From the NCBI RefSeq assembly GCF_016907775.1, contig NZ_JAFBCO010000001.1, forward strand, positions 1,364,001 through 1,428,000: 64,000 nt of DNA. Reading direction: 5' to 3'. Shown one piece after another: positions 52,447-61,567 of the stretch. A model generated the notes under the pieces. That model was given only the letters and a program-made list of their open reading frames with translations, had not been told where the DNA came from and made no database searches. How positions within the stretch are numbered: the stretch's first letter is position 1; each line of letters starts with the position of its first letter. Source of the DNA: Pseudoglutamicibacter cumminsii (lineage in GTDB: Bacteria > Actinomycetota > Actinomycetes > Actinomycetales > Micrococcaceae). The translations under genes and the position numbers were made by a program.

Positions 52447-54394
52447 CTCTCGCAACCCACACGCAACCAGCACCTCGGCAACCGCCGGCGCCTCAGCAAC
52501 AGGCGCCGACGTCATCGAACGCCGCGAACCGATCACCGGGCCCACAGAACAAGGCGACCGCTCTGCGCGAAAGGTCGCCCGTGCAGGCTCGTGGTACTTC
52601 GCTGAATATCTCTTCCGCGGGATGCGCCGCTACATCGACGTGATCCTCGCGGACTCCGTCGGAACCCCACTCATCTACCTCATCACGATGGGCATGGGCC
52701 TCGGCACTGTCCTGACGAATAATCAGACGAGCTTCGACGGCGTCTCCTACATCACCTTCATCGCAGGTGCTCTCGCCGCGACCATGGCGGTCGGTATTGC
52801 GATGGAGGAAATGACCTTCCCCGTGATGGGTGGGTTCAAATGGAACCGGACCTATTACGGTCCGCAAGTCACCCCGATCACGCCGCAACAGATCGCTCGG
52901 GGCACGGTGATCGCGGTCTCGATTCGCGTGGTGGCGCAGACCCTACTTTTGCTTCTGATCCTCGCGGCCTTCGGCGCTATCCACAGTCTGAGCGCCGTCT
53001 TGGTGATTGTGTTTTCAACCATCGCAGCGCTTGCATTCGGCTTGCCGTGTATGGCGTTCGCGGCCGGTATCTTCCAGGAGCGCGGCCAGTTCTCGGTCAT
53101 CATGCGCTTCATTTTCACGCCGATGTTCCTGTTCTCGGGAACGTTCTACCCGCTCGAACACCTGCCGATCTACCTGCAGTGGATCGGTTGGATCTCACCC
53201 ATCTGGCATGCAGCCGAGCTGAACCGGTGGGCGATCTACGGGCACGAAGTTGAGCCGTGGATGTTCCCGGTCCACCTCGGCGTCATGATCGTGGTGGCCG
53301 TGATCGCTTTCCTGATCGCGCAGACCCGCTATTACCGCCGTTTACGCGGCGAAAAGGTTAAGACTCGCGTGTGGGGTGCGCGCGCTGCCAAGAAGACGAT
53401 GGCGAGCATGGCCCCCGCTGACACCTCTGATGAAGCAGGTGATCCGTACGCGGTCGGCTACGGAAGCCAACCTGGAGTTGTCGAGGCGTCACGTGGAGTT
53501 GAGGGAGCCGGCGACGTTGCCGCCGGCGCGGCTACGGACGATGCAGTAGCGAGCCAGCAGGCCCCGGGTGCAGCGCAAGCCGCGCTTTCGCAGGTCAGCA
53601 AGCCACGGCGTCGTTGGCTATCCAACCTGTATGGCCGCAACGCTAAAGCGGTCATGGAACGTTCGTGGATGGCGACCAAGAACTCGACGTGGATTGTGAT
53701 CGTGACCGGCTTCGCCGAGCCAGTGCTCTACTTGGCTTCGCTCGGTTTCGGCCTCGGCGTGGTCATCAGCGGTGTTGAAGGACCTGGCGGGCAGACGATG
53801 AGCTACGCGGCCTACATCGCGCCGGGATTGCTCGCGGTTTCAGCCATGAACGGTGCCCTCATGGACACCAACAACATGTTCTTCAAGCTGCGCTACGCCA
53901 AGCTCTACCGGGTCATGCTCAACACGTCACTCGGCCCGATGGACGTTGCGATCGGAGAAATCACGATGGCGATGATCCGCGGGTTCATCTACTCGCTCGG
54001 CTTCTACCTCATCGCCGCGGCAGCGGGTCTCGTGGGGTGGGGCAGTGGGTTGCTCATGATCCCGGCTGCCGTGCTCATCGCATTCGGATTCGCAGCTGTG
54101 TTCATGGCCATCACCACGTGGTTCACGCGCTTCCAGCACCTCGACTGGCTGAACATGATCGTGCAGCCGCTGACCCTGTTCTCCGCGACCTTCTTCCCGC
54201 TGGACGTCTACCCGCAAGCCGTGCAGGCTGTGATCGCCTCGCTACCGCTGTGGCACGGCGTCGACCTGCTGCGCATGCTCGCGACCTCGACGTTCACCAT
54301 CGACATCCTGTGGCATGTTCTGTACTTCGTTGTCATGGCGGTTGCAGGGCTGACGGTTGCGACCATGCGGTTCAAGAAGATGTTCCTCACCTAA
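52439..54394 (+). CDS. Fused ABC-2 permease (two membrane domains in one chain)
   Basis: Membrane part of the exporter, 651 residues. Two ABC-2 type domains are joined head to tail: residues about 45-310 (YFAEYLFRGMRRYIDVIL to AFLIAQTRYYRRLRG) and about 397-651 (GRNAKAVMERSWMATKNSTW to MRFKKMFLT), each with six helices and a late FSGTFYPLEHLP / FSATFFPLDVYP motif. The linker (about 310-396) is low-complexity Ala/Gly/Asp/Ser. In related bacteria the two permeases are usually separate genes, so this is a fusion. The start is TTG at 52439, overlapping the ATPase stop. Confidence 0.9.
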   Translation: MTDSRNPHATSTSATAGASATGADVIERREPITGPTEQGDRSARKVARAGSWYFAEYLFRGMRRYIDVILADSVGTPLIYLITMGMGLGTVLTNNQTSFDGVSYITFIAGALAATMAVGIAMEEMTFPVMGGFKWNRTYYGPQVTPITPQQIARGTVIAVSIRVVAQTLLLLLILAAFGAIHSLSAVLVIVFSTIAALAFGLPCMAFAAGIFQERGQFSVIMRFIFTPMFLFSGTFYPLEHLPIYLQWIGWISPIWHAAELNRWAIYGHEVEPWMFPVHLGVMIVVAVIAFLIAQTRYYRRLRGEKVKTRVWGARAAKKTMASMAPADTSDEAGDPYAVGYGSQPGVVEASRGVEGAGDVAAGAATDDAVASQQAPGAAQAALSQVSKPRRRWLSNLYGRNAKAVMERSWMATKNSTWIVIVTGFAEPVLYLASLGFGLGVVISGVEGPGGQTMSYAAYIAPGLLAVSAMNGALMDTNNMFFKLRYAKLYRVMLNTSLGPMDVAIGEITMAMIRGFIYSLGFYLIAAAAGLVGWGSGLLMIPAAVLIAFGFAAVFMAITTWFTRFQHLDWLNMIVQPLTLFSATFFPLDVYPQAVQAVIASLPLWHGVDLLRMLATSTFTIDILWHVLYFVVMAVAGLTVATMRFKKMFLT

Positions 54395-54476
54395 CGAGTG
54401 GGCCGGACACAACACGTGAGCAAGACCGTGCGCGGATGAGGCAGATGCGGCTGAGGTATCTGGGATAATGGACACC

Positions 54477-55031
54477 ATGTCTGAACTCCCTTCGTCTCAT
54501 AAACAGGCCAGCGCGCGCGCTCGGAACGTCGCTCGCCCGCTCGGCATGGCCTCCTGGATGATGGCCGTGCTGACGCTCGCGCTCATCGTTGCCATTATCT
54601 TCGCGGCCAACTCCAACCAAGTTGTGGGCTGGATCGTCGTCATCATCACGGGCCTGTGGCTCTTGCTCGTGGCCGGTGTGTTCCTGACCCTGCGGGCCGG
54701 CGCTCGTGCAGTGGGCCGTCGCTGGGATAAAACGAACGCGAATCTCGCCGCTAAAATCTCGAACAACGCGAGCCCAGACAGCACCCGTCCAGGCGTGATC
54801 AGCGAAGCCGAAATGAATCACGAGATGAAGCTCGATCACTCGTTTAAGATCGTCCAGGTCCAGCACGGTGTGGTGATGGAAAACCTCGGCAAAGACGATG
54901 AACAAGCCAAAGACATGGTCAACCGTGCGCTGGACACCATCAACATCACCGCGACCAACGCACGCGACATGATCAAACAGCGCCGCAAAGACCGCCACAC
55001 CAGCACCGTCGAGGGCGAAATTATCGACTAA
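54477..55031 (+). CDS. Two-helix membrane protein with charged tail, function unknown
   Basis: A 184-residue protein with two membrane helices (about 25-45 and 50-72) and a long hydrophilic C-terminal part (about 75-184) rich in Lys, Asp, Asn and Met (GEIID end). I do not recognise it. GATAAT (54464-54469) ends seven bases before the ATG, so a leaderless start is likely; an earlier ATG nine bases upstream overlaps the box. xthA follows on the same strand after 64 bases. Confidence 0.65.
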   Translation: MSELPSSHKQASARARNVARPLGMASWMMAVLTLALIVAIIFAANSNQVVGWIVVIITGLWLLLVAGVFLTLRAGARAVGRRWDKTNANLAAKISNNASPDSTRPGVISEAEMNHEMKLDHSFKIVQVQHGVVMENLGKDDEQAKDMVNRALDTINITATNARDMIKQRRKDRHTSTVEGEIID

Positions 55032-55095
55032 CGCTGGGCAGGTCAGCCCGCGCAAGGAATCGAACACAGGAAACCGAAGAGCTAAAGGTAATTGA

Positions 55096-55902
55096 GTGTC
55101 TGAGAACGCATTGCGAGTTGCATCTTTCAACGTCAACGGAATCCGCGCGTCAGCACGCCGTGGATTCGATGAATGGCTTGAAGACCGTGGAGTGGACATC
55201 CTTGCCCTCCAAGAAGTGCGTGCACCGGATTCAATCGTTCAAAAACACTTCGAAGGAAGCGACTGGCACGTGCTGCACGCAGAAGCCGCAGACAAAGGCC
55301 GTGCCGGCGTTCTCATCGCCTCCAAGCGGAAACCCGACGCAACCCGCGTTGGAATCGGTGAAGCATACTTTGAAACCTCCGGCCGCTGGGTCGAAGCCGA
55401 CTATACGATCAACGGCCGCAAGCTCACCGTCGTCTCCGCATACGTGCACTCCGGCGAAGTCGATACCCCACGCCAGGACGATAAATACAAGTTCCTCGAC
55501 ACGATGCTCGTGCGCATGCCGGAACTCGCGAAGCAGGCAGACGACGTGCTGATTGTGGGTGACCTCAACGTGGGGCACACCGAACTCGACATCAAAAACT
55601 GGAAAGGCAACGTCAAAAACGCCGGCTTCCTGCCGGAAGAACGCGCCTACTTCGACAAGTTCTTCGGCGAGATCGGTTACAAGGACGTTGCACGCGAACT
55701 CGCAGGGGAGGTACCTGGCCCGTACACGTGGTGGTCCTATCGCGGAAAGGCCTTCGACAACGACGCCGGCTGGCGCATCGACTACCACATGGCCACCCCC
55801 GACCTCGCCGGCCGCGCAATCCAAGCGACCGTCGACCGCGCCGAATCCTACGACAAACGAGTATCAGACCACTCGGCGCTCGTCATCGACTACAGCATTT
55901 AG
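55096..55902 (+). CDS. xthA: Exodeoxyribonuclease III / AP endonuclease
   Basis: Base-excision repair nuclease that cuts at abasic sites. The 268-residue endonuclease/exonuclease/phosphatase fold has VASFNVNGIRA, the metal Glu in DILALQEVRA, SAYVHSG, VGDLNVGHTELD and the C-terminal YTWWSYRG..RIDYHMATP and SDHSALVIDY. The GTG at 55096 follows AAAGGTAATT. A 16-base segment around the stop codon recurs 45 bases downstream (13 of 16). Confidence 0.95.
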   Translation: MSENALRVASFNVNGIRASARRGFDEWLEDRGVDILALQEVRAPDSIVQKHFEGSDWHVLHAEAADKGRAGVLIASKRKPDATRVGIGEAYFETSGRWVEADYTINGRKLTVVSAYVHSGEVDTPRQDDKYKFLDTMLVRMPELAKQADDVLIVGDLNVGHTELDIKNWKGNVKNAGFLPEERAYFDKFFGEIGYKDVARELAGEVPGPYTWWSYRGKAFDNDAGWRIDYHMATPDLAGRAIQATVDRAESYDKRVSDHSALVIDYSI

Positions 55903-55952
55903 CGCCCACCGCATCAAACACCTACAGCCCCAGCACACAGCGTCTAGCGCAC
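55892..55952 (+). repeat. Stop-proximal direct repeat after xthA
   Basis: ACAGCATTTAGCGCCC (55892-55907), which includes the xthA TAG, recurs as ACAGCGTCTAGCGCAC (55937-55952); 13 of 16 bases match and the copy also keeps a TAG. Confidence 0.55.
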
Positions 55953-55980
55953 GCACCATCTGAAGGACACCAGCATCACC

Positions 55981-57027
55981 ATGAGCACCGAAACCGAAAC
56001 CCCGAAGGAAACAGCACACCGCCAACGCATCCTTTCCGGAATGCAGCCGTCCGCGGACTCCCTACACCTCGGCAACTACCTGGGCGCGCTCGTTCAGTTC
56101 GTGAAGCTTCAACACGATGCCGACGCGTTCTACTTTGTCCCAGACCTGCACTCGATCACGTCCCCAGACGGCTCGACCAACCTCGCACAGCGTACCCGCA
56201 CTACCGCCGCGCAGTACATTGCAGGCGGCGTCGACGTCGATAAGGCAACTCTGTTCATCCAGTCCCACATCCCAGAGCACGCCGAGCTCAACTGGGTTCT
56301 GCAGTGCCTCACCGGCTTCGGCGAAGCCTCCCGCATGACCCAGTTCAAGGACAAGTCGAGCCGCTACGGCGCCGACTCGACCAACGTGGGCCTGTTCACC
56401 TACCCATCGCTCATGGCCGCCGACATCCTGCTCTACAAGGCGGACCAGGTACCGGTAGGCGACGACCAGACCCAGCACGTCGAACTGACCCGCACCCTCG
56501 CGCAACGCTTCAACCACCGCTTCGGTGAGGTCTTCGTGGTTCCTAAGGCCGTCAACCCACCAAACGGCGCCCGCATCTACGACCTGCAGGACCCGACCTC
56601 CAAGATGTCCAAGTCCGGCGAATCACCTAACGGCCGCATCGACATCCTCGACGCACCAAAGACGATCGCCAAGCGCATCAAGTCCGCAGTGACCGACAAC
56701 GGCACCGAGATCTCCTTCGACCGCGAGACCAAGCCGGGCGTATCCAACCTGCTCTCGATCCTCTCCGCGGTGACTGAGAAGCCGATCGACACCCTCGTTG
56801 AAGAGTACGAAGGCAAGATGTACGGCCACCTCAAGGTCGATGTCGCCGACGCCGTGGTCGCGGCCCTCGAGCCGGTCCGTGACCGCACGCTTGAGCTGCT
56901 GGACGACCCTGCCGAACTGGACCGCTTGCTCGCCGTTGGCGCGGCGAAGGCCCGCGCGGTTGCACAAGAGACCCTCAAAGAGGTGTACGACGCGGTCGGC
57001 TTCCTGCCTCCGGCCCGCCTCTCCTAA
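55981..57027 (+). CDS. trpS: Tryptophanyl-tRNA synthetase
   Basis: Class I synthetase charging tRNA-Trp, 348 residues. The HIGH motif appears as HLGN (29-32) in [14 protein letters not shown], and KMSKS is at 208-212 ([13 protein letters not shown]). The [12 protein letters not shown] segment binds tRNA/Trp. ATG at 55981 follows CTGAAGGACACC. Ends at a real intrinsic terminator. Not one of the drug-resistant long TrpS types as far as the motifs show. Confidence 0.97.
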   Translation: MSTETETPKETAHRQRILSGMQPSADSLHLGNYLGALVQFVKLQHDADAFYFVPDLHSITSPDGSTNLAQRTRTTAAQYIAGGVDVDKATLFIQSHIPEHAELNWVLQCLTGFGEASRMTQFKDKSSRYGADSTNVGLFTYPSLMAADILLYKADQVPVGDDQTQHVELTRTLAQRFNHRFGEVFVVPKAVNPPNGARIYDLQDPTSKMSKSGESPNGRIDILDAPKTIAKRIKSAVTDNGTEISFDRETKPGVSNLLSILSAVTEKPIDTLVEEYEGKMYGHLKVDVADAVVAALEPVRDRTLELLDDPAELDRLLAVGAAKARAVAQETLKEVYDAVGFLPPARLS

Positions 57028-57063
57028 AAACCTCAAGCCCGCCTCGAATGAGGCCAAGGCACG

Positions 57064-57096
57064 ATCTGGAGCCCAGTATTTCGCTGGGCTCCAGAT
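57064..57096 (+). terminator. Intrinsic terminator of trpS
   Basis: ATCTGGAGCCCAG (57064-57076) pairs with CTGGGCTCCAGAT (57084-57096) around TATTTCG and is followed by TCTTTTAAC, the best T tract of any terminator in the window. Confidence 0.9.
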
Positions 57097-57115
57097 TCTT
57101 TTAACAGCTGCACGG

Positions 57116-57121
57116 TAAGGT
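57116..57121 (+). promoter_or_regulatory. -10 box of a leaderless promoter
   Basis: TAAGGT followed by six bases and the ATG at 57128. No Shine-Dalgarno is between them. Confidence 0.45.
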
Positions 57122-57127
57122 TCAAGT

Positions 57128-57724
57128 ATGGGAACCGAACGCAACGAGCACGGAGCGACCCAGAACGGAGCAACCCAGCACGGAGCTGTGCAGGATAGCA
57201 TCCGCCTTCCTGAGGCGAGCCGGTCCTTCCTCGGCATCGTGATCCCCGTCGAAGGTGAGTACGCCCGCAAAGTGTCTGCCACACGTGCGGCCACGGGTGA
57301 CCCGTTCGCCTACATCCCTCCGCATATCACGCTGATGTCAGGCGTGCCGCTGACTGATCCTGCGGAAGCGATTGCTCACGTCCGCAACGTTGTTTCAGCG
57401 TTTTCGCCATTCCCTATTCGTTTCGCTGGAACGGATACGTTCTACCCGGTTTCACCCGTGACTTATCTCCGTGTGGCGGAGGGCGAGCGGGAACTCACCG
57501 AGCTACATGAACGCCTGCATTCGGGGCAGCTCGGTGCGAAGCCGGCGTTCCCTTTCGTGCCACATCTCACCCTGGCCCAAGAGATCGCGCCTGAGCGTCT
57601 TGCCGAGGTGCGCCGGGAGTGGGAGGACGTCTCGTTCAATATGGCGGCGCACAGCGTCACGGTGCATGTTGGCGACGGTACAGGGGCTTGGACTCAGATC
57701 GAAGAGCTCGCATTCAGTGGCTGA
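57128..57724 (+). CDS. 2H phosphoesterase (2'-5' RNA ligase family)
   Basis: A 198-residue member of the 2H superfamily with both HxT motifs: PPHITLMSG and VPHLTLAQE. Such proteins act on 2'-5' RNA bonds or cyclic phosphates; the true substrate is unknown. The first 25 residues are not part of the fold and hold a threefold pentapeptide repeat (HGATQ, NGATQ, HGAVQ), coded by a 15-base tandem repeat at 57149-57193. The ATG at 57128 lies directly after TAAGGT plus six bases (leaderless). A later start at about residue 33 would remove the repeat, but no Shine-Dalgarno supports it. Confidence 0.88.
   Translation: MGTERNEHGATQNGATQHGAVQDSIRLPEASRSFLGIVIPVEGEYARKVSATRAATGDPFAYIPPHITLMSGVPLTDPAEAIAHVRNVVSAFSPFPIRFAGTDTFYPVSPVTYLRVAEGERELTELHERLHSGQLGAKPAFPFVPHLTLAQEIAPERLAEVRREWEDVSFNMAAHSVTVHVGDGTGAWTQIEELAFSG
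57149..57193 (+). repeat. Three 15-bp tandem repeats in the 2H gene
   Basis: CACGGAGCGACCCAG, AACGGAGCAACCCAG and CACGGAGCTGTGCAG follow each other in frame and encode the HGATQ-type pentapeptides near the N-terminus. Confidence 0.85.
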
Positions 57725-57754
57725 TCTTTCGCCGCTGTACCGTCCAACACTGTT

Positions 57755-57805
57755 AAACGTGTGTGGGCCGGAAAGGGAATGTCCCTTTCCGGCCCACACA
57801 CGTTT
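57755..57805. terminator. Perfect 24-bp hairpin between the 2H gene and sdhB
   Basis: Arms 57755-57778 and 57782-57805 are exact complements around ATG. The ends read AAAC outward on the left and GTTTGAG on the right. It serves two converging transcripts. Confidence 0.9.
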
Positions 57806-57839
57806 GAGGGGCTAAGCCCTACGCGGTCATGCCGTCACC

Positions 57840-58616
57840 TTAGATGGTGCGGTTCAGGATCGCACGCTTGACCTCAGCGATGGCCTTGGTCACCTGGATG
57901 CCACGCGGGCATGCCTCGGTGCAGTTGAAGGTCGTGCGGCAACGCCATACGCCTTCCTTGTCGTTGAGAACCTCAAGACGCATATCGCCGGCCTCGTCAC
58001 GCGAGTCGAAGATGAAGCGGTGAGCGTTCACAACGGCCGCTGGGCCGAAGTACTGACCGTCGGTCCAGAAGATCGGGCACGAGGTGGTGCATGCGGCACA
58101 CAGGATGCACTTGGTGGTGTCATCGAAGCGTGCACGCTCTTCCTGGGACTGCAGGCGCTCACGGGTTGGAGCGTTGCCCTTAGTCACGAGGAACGGCATG
58201 ACCTCGCGGTAGGACTGGAAGAACGGTTCCATGTCCACGATGAGGTCCTTCTCGACTGGAAGACCCTTGATTGGCTCAACGGTGATTGGCTTGGAAGTGT
58301 CCAAATCCTTGAGCAGGGTCTTGCATGCCAAGCGGTTGCGGCCGTTGATGCGCATAGCGTCGGACCCGCAAATGCCGTGAGCGCAGGAACGACGGAACGA
58401 AAGCGAACCGTCCTGATCCCACTTAGCCTGGTGCAGAGCGTCCAGAACACGGTCGGTGCCGTACATGGTCAGTTTGAACTCGTCCCAGTGGGCCTCGTCG
58501 GAGACCTCTGGGTTGAAGCGGCGGACCTTCAGGGTGATATCGAACTGTTCGATTTCGCCGGACTCGGAGCCAGCAACCTCAATCTTGGATGCTGGTTCAG
58601 CAACGTTGGTAGACAT
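57840..58616 (-). CDS. sdhB: Succinate dehydrogenase iron-sulfur subunit
   Basis: Electron-transfer subunit of complex II, 258 residues. The 2Fe-2S site is RRSCAHGICGSDAM..RLAC, and the 4Fe-4S and 3Fe-4S sites are CILCAACTTSCP and CTEACPRGI. The ATG overlaps the sdhA stop by one base (TGATG). Last gene of sdhCDAB; the terminator at 57755-57805 lies beyond it. Confidence 0.97.
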   Translation of the reverse strand: MSTNVAEPASKIEVAGSESGEIEQFDITLKVRRFNPEVSDEAHWDEFKLTMYGTDRVLDALHQAKWDQDGSLSFRRSCAHGICGSDAMRINGRNRLACKTLLKDLDTSKPITVEPIKGLPVEKDLIVDMEPFFQSYREVMPFLVTKGNAPTRERLQSQEERARFDDTTKCILCAACTTSCPIFWTDGQYFGPAAVVNAHRFIFDSRDEAGDMRLEVLNDKEGVWRCRTTFNCTEACPRGIQVTKAIAEVKRAILNRTI

Positions 58617-60403
58617 CAGTACTTACGCTCCATCGGTTCGTAGCGGGTGAAGACAACCGGCTTGGTTTCGAAACGCAGGCCGCGAGTGCCGTCGATGTTG
58701 GCAGACTCGTCCTTGTAGATCATGGAGTGCTTCATGAAGTTCTCATCGTCACGGTTCGGGTAGTCCTCGTGGTAGTGGCCACCGCGGGACTCGTGACGGT
58801 GCATAGCAGCAACGGTCATGACCTCTGCAAGGTCGAGCAGGAAGCCGAGTTCAATGGCTTCGAGCAGGTCCAGGTTGAAGCGCTTGCCCTTGTCCTGGAT
58901 GCCAACAGACTTGTAACGCTCGCGCAGAGACTCGATGTCCTCGAGAGCCTGCTTCATGGAGGCCTCGGAACGGAATACCTGCATGTTGGTGTCCATGGTC
59001 TGCTGCAGTTCTGCACGGATGTGTGCAACGCGCTCTGGGCCGTCGTTGTGCAGAGCATGGTTGACCTGCTCTTCGACGAACGCGGTTGGGTTCTCCGGAA
59101 CGGCAACGAACTCAGCATCGCGTGCGTATTCAGCGGCGTTGATACCGGAACGCTTACCGAAGACGTTGATGTCCAGAAGCGAGTTGGTACCCAGTCGGTT
59201 CGAGCCGTGAACGGAAACACAGGCGACCTCACCGGCTGCGTACAGGCCCGGGACGATCGTGTCGTTGTCCTGGAGGACCTCACCCTTCACGTTGGTTGGG
59301 ATACCACCCATGATGTAGTGAGCGGTCGGGAAGACCGGGACAGGCTCGGTGTATGGCTCGACACCCAGGTAGGTGCGTGCGAACTCGGTGATGTCCGGGA
59401 GCTTCTCGTCGATGTGGGAAGGCTCGAGGTGGGTGAGGTCGAGGAGGACGTAATCCTTCTTCGGGCCAGCACCGCGACCTTCGCGGACTTCCTGAGCCAT
59501 CGAACGTGCCACGATGTCACGTGGCGCGAGGTCCTTAATGGTTGGTGCGTAGCGTTCCATGAAGCGCTCACCGTCGCCGTTACGCAGGACGCCACCTTCA
59601 CCACGGGCAGCCTCGGAGAGGAGGATGCCGAGGCCTGCGAGGCCGGTTGGGTGGAACTGGACGAACTCCATGTCCTCGAGTGGCAAGCCAGCGCGGAATG
59701 CGATGGCCATGCCGTCACCCGTGAGGGTGTGAGCGTTCGAGGTGGTCTTGAAGATCTTGCCTGCGCCGCCGGTTGCGAAGACAACCGACTTAGCTTGGAA
59801 GACCTCGATCTCGCCGGTCGCGAGGTCGTAGGTCACGACGCCAGCAACACGCTTCTGCTTGTACGGGGTGCCGTCTTCGCGGGTTGCGTCCTCTTCGGTG
59901 AGGAGCAGGTCGAGGACGTAGACCTCGTTGAAGAACTCAACGTTGTGCTTGACGCAGTTTTGGTAGAGGGTCTGCAGAATCATGTGACCAGTACGGTCTG
60001 CTGCGTAGCAAGCGCGGCGGACAGGAGCCTTACCGTGGTCGCGGGTGTGGCCACCGAAGCGACGCTGGTCAATCTTGCCCTCTGGGGTTCGGTTGAACGG
60101 GAGACCCATCTGCTCGAGGTCGATCACCGCGTCGATGGCTTCCTTAGCCATGATCTCCGCGGCGTCCTGGTCAACGAGGTAGTCGCCACCCTTAATGGTG
60201 TCGAACGTGTGCCATTCCCAGTTGTCCTCTTCAACGTTGGCGAGTGCCGCGCACATACCGCCCTGCGCTGCACCGGTGTGAGAACGAGTTGGGTAGAGCT
60301 TAGTCAAGACCGCGGTGCGTGCACGCTGACCTGCCTCGATGGCTGCGCGCATGCCGGCGCCGCCGGCACCGACGATCACGACGTCGTACTGATGTACCTG
60401 CAT
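58616..60403 (-). CDS. sdhA: Succinate dehydrogenase flavoprotein subunit
   Basis: Catalytic FAD subunit, 595 residues, oxidising succinate to fumarate. The FAD-binding start YDVVIVGAGGAGMRAAIEAG and the covalent-FAD His42 in RSHTGAAQGG are present, as are FVQFHPTGLAG and the late RHESRGGHYHEDYP. I start at the ATG at 60403, which has AAAAGGAAAA nearby and gives the usual N-terminus; the frame is open for 25 more codons. It lies 35 bases after sdhD. Confidence 0.97.
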   Translation of the reverse strand: MQVHQYDVVIVGAGGAGMRAAIEAGQRARTAVLTKLYPTRSHTGAAQGGMCAALANVEEDNWEWHTFDTIKGGDYLVDQDAAEIMAKEAIDAVIDLEQMGLPFNRTPEGKIDQRRFGGHTRDHGKAPVRRACYAADRTGHMILQTLYQNCVKHNVEFFNEVYVLDLLLTEEDATREDGTPYKQKRVAGVVTYDLATGEIEVFQAKSVVFATGGAGKIFKTTSNAHTLTGDGMAIAFRAGLPLEDMEFVQFHPTGLAGLGILLSEAARGEGGVLRNGDGERFMERYAPTIKDLAPRDIVARSMAQEVREGRGAGPKKDYVLLDLTHLEPSHIDEKLPDITEFARTYLGVEPYTEPVPVFPTAHYIMGGIPTNVKGEVLQDNDTIVPGLYAAGEVACVSVHGSNRLGTNSLLDINVFGKRSGINAAEYARDAEFVAVPENPTAFVEEQVNHALHNDGPERVAHIRAELQQTMDTNMQVFRSEASMKQALEDIESLRERYKSVGIQDKGKRFNLDLLEAIELGFLLDLAEVMTVAAMHRHESRGGHYHEDYPNRDDENFMKHSMIYKDESANIDGTRGLRFETKPVVFTRYEPMERKY

Positions 60404-60438
60404 TCGTGTTTTCCTTTTCGAAACGTCAGGGGGGCTAC

Positions 60439-60891
60439 TCAGGCGCCACACACGGCGAGAGTCGAGCCGGGGATGCATGGATCAAAAGTGAAAATGACCA
60501 GGGTGCCGAGAACCACCGTGAAGATCGATGCGATGTAGAGGATCGTCTTGAGCCAGAAGCGGGTGCGATCCTTCTCAGCGTAGTCATTGATGATGGTGCG
60601 AACACCGTTGGTGCCATGCAGCATTGCCAGCCACAGCATCGTCAGATCCCAGAACTGCCACAGCGGGTTGGCCCACTTACCGGCAACGAAACCGAAATCG
60701 ATAGCTGCGACGCCGTCGCCCACCAACAGGTTGGTGATGAGGTGGCCGAAGATCAGGACGATCAAGACCACGCCCGAGAAGCGCATGAACAGCCAAGCCA
60801 TCATCTCGAAGTTGTTGCGGGACTTACGTGACCGGTTGTACTTCGGGTCAATCCGTGGGGAACGGGGAGCTTCAATCTGTGCAGTAGCCAT
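60439..60891 (-). CDS. sdhD: Succinate dehydrogenase membrane anchor subunit
   Basis: Hydrophobic anchor of complex II, 150 residues with three helices (MAWLFMRFSGVVLIVLIFGHLITNLLV, LTMLWLAMLHGTNGVRTIINDYA, LKTILYIASIFTVVLGTLVIF). The His residues in HLITNLL and LHGTNG are candidates for heme ligation. It starts two bases after the sdhC stop. Sequence family is that of actinobacterial SdhD. Confidence 0.92.
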   Translation of the reverse strand: MATAQIEAPRSPRIDPKYNRSRKSRNNFEMMAWLFMRFSGVVLIVLIFGHLITNLLVGDGVAAIDFGFVAGKWANPLWQFWDLTMLWLAMLHGTNGVRTIINDYAEKDRTRFWLKTILYIASIFTVVLGTLVIFTFDPCIPGSTLAVCGA

Positions 60892-60893
60892 GA

Positions 60894-61286
60894 TTAGTTA
60901 CCCCCAAAGAAGTGGCTGAACACGAGGGTCAAGTGGCGGGCGCCGAATGCGGCGACGGTCACGACCCAGAGGACAATGACGCCCCAGAAGAGGCCGCGCT
61001 GGATCTTGGTGCCCTGTTTGAGGAAGTCAACCAAGATCAAGCGGACACCGTTGAAGGCGTGGAACACGATAGCGGCAACGAGTGCGAACTCAGCGAGTGC
61101 CATGATCGGGTTCTTGTACGCGCCAATCACGGCGTCGTATGCGCCTGGGTCAATGCGAACCAGGGCGGTGTCCAGAACGTGGACGAGCAAAAAGAAGAAA
61201 ATAACGACACCGGTAACGCGGTGTCCCACCCATGACCACATGCCTTCACGGCCGCGGTACAGGGTGCCAGAAGATGTCTTCGACAC
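60894..61286 (-). CDS. sdhC: Succinate dehydrogenase cytochrome b556 subunit
   Basis: First gene of sdhCDAB, 130 residues with three helices. YRGREGMWSWVGHRVTGVVIFFFLLVHVLDTALVR holds the typical SdhC signature with heme/quinone-site His. The GTG at 61286 was chosen because GGAGGT stands six bases before it; the reading frame stays open 15 codons further to 61331, but that stretch holds the Shine-Dalgarno itself. The likely promoter lies in the 280-base region shared with the divergent guanylyltransferase gene. Confidence 0.93.
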   Translation of the reverse strand: MSKTSSGTLYRGREGMWSWVGHRVTGVVIFFFLLVHVLDTALVRIDPGAYDAVIGAYKNPIMALAEFALVAAIVFHAFNGVRLILVDFLKQGTKIQRGLFWGVIVLWVVTVAAFGARHLTLVFSHFFGGN

Positions 61287-61567
61287 TGATCTACCTCCAA
61301 GACCACCGGGCGTATGTGCCACTTTGGGCACAATTTCGGGTGCGCGCCGATGTCAGCGTTCCTATCTAGCCTAATGCACTTTGAGTTCACGTGCGGCGTA
61401 TCTCGCGCCGTCTGTGATCTGCGTCGCTTAAATGTGGGTGAGTGTCCGGTGGCAGGTGTCATTTGGCTGAAATACGCACGTTAAAGCTTTCCTAATAGAG
61501 TGCGGGCCGCCGTGAAACGGGGCATGTGTGTCAGGCGGGGCAGGTGTTCTCGGGTAGGGTGAATCAA
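61287..61567. promoter_or_regulatory. Divergent regulatory region sdhC / guanylyltransferase
   Basis: A 281-base non-coding stretch. TAGGGT (61555-61560), seven bases before the ATG at 61568, is the likely -10 on the right. On the left strand TTAGGCTAGATAGG (around 61360-61373) could be a -10 area and resembles half a DtxR box, too weak to call. Nothing else is recognised. Confidence 0.5.

Noticed and set aside
53371-53640. Frameshift or assembly error joining two permease genes
   Set aside because: The linker is open and in frame over about 85 codons with normal codon use and no internal start with a Shine-Dalgarno, so a true fusion is more likely; not fully excluded.
61355-61375. DtxR box in front of sdhCDAB
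   Set aside because: Only the first half (TTAGGCTAG) fits; the other half does not, so the match is too weak.
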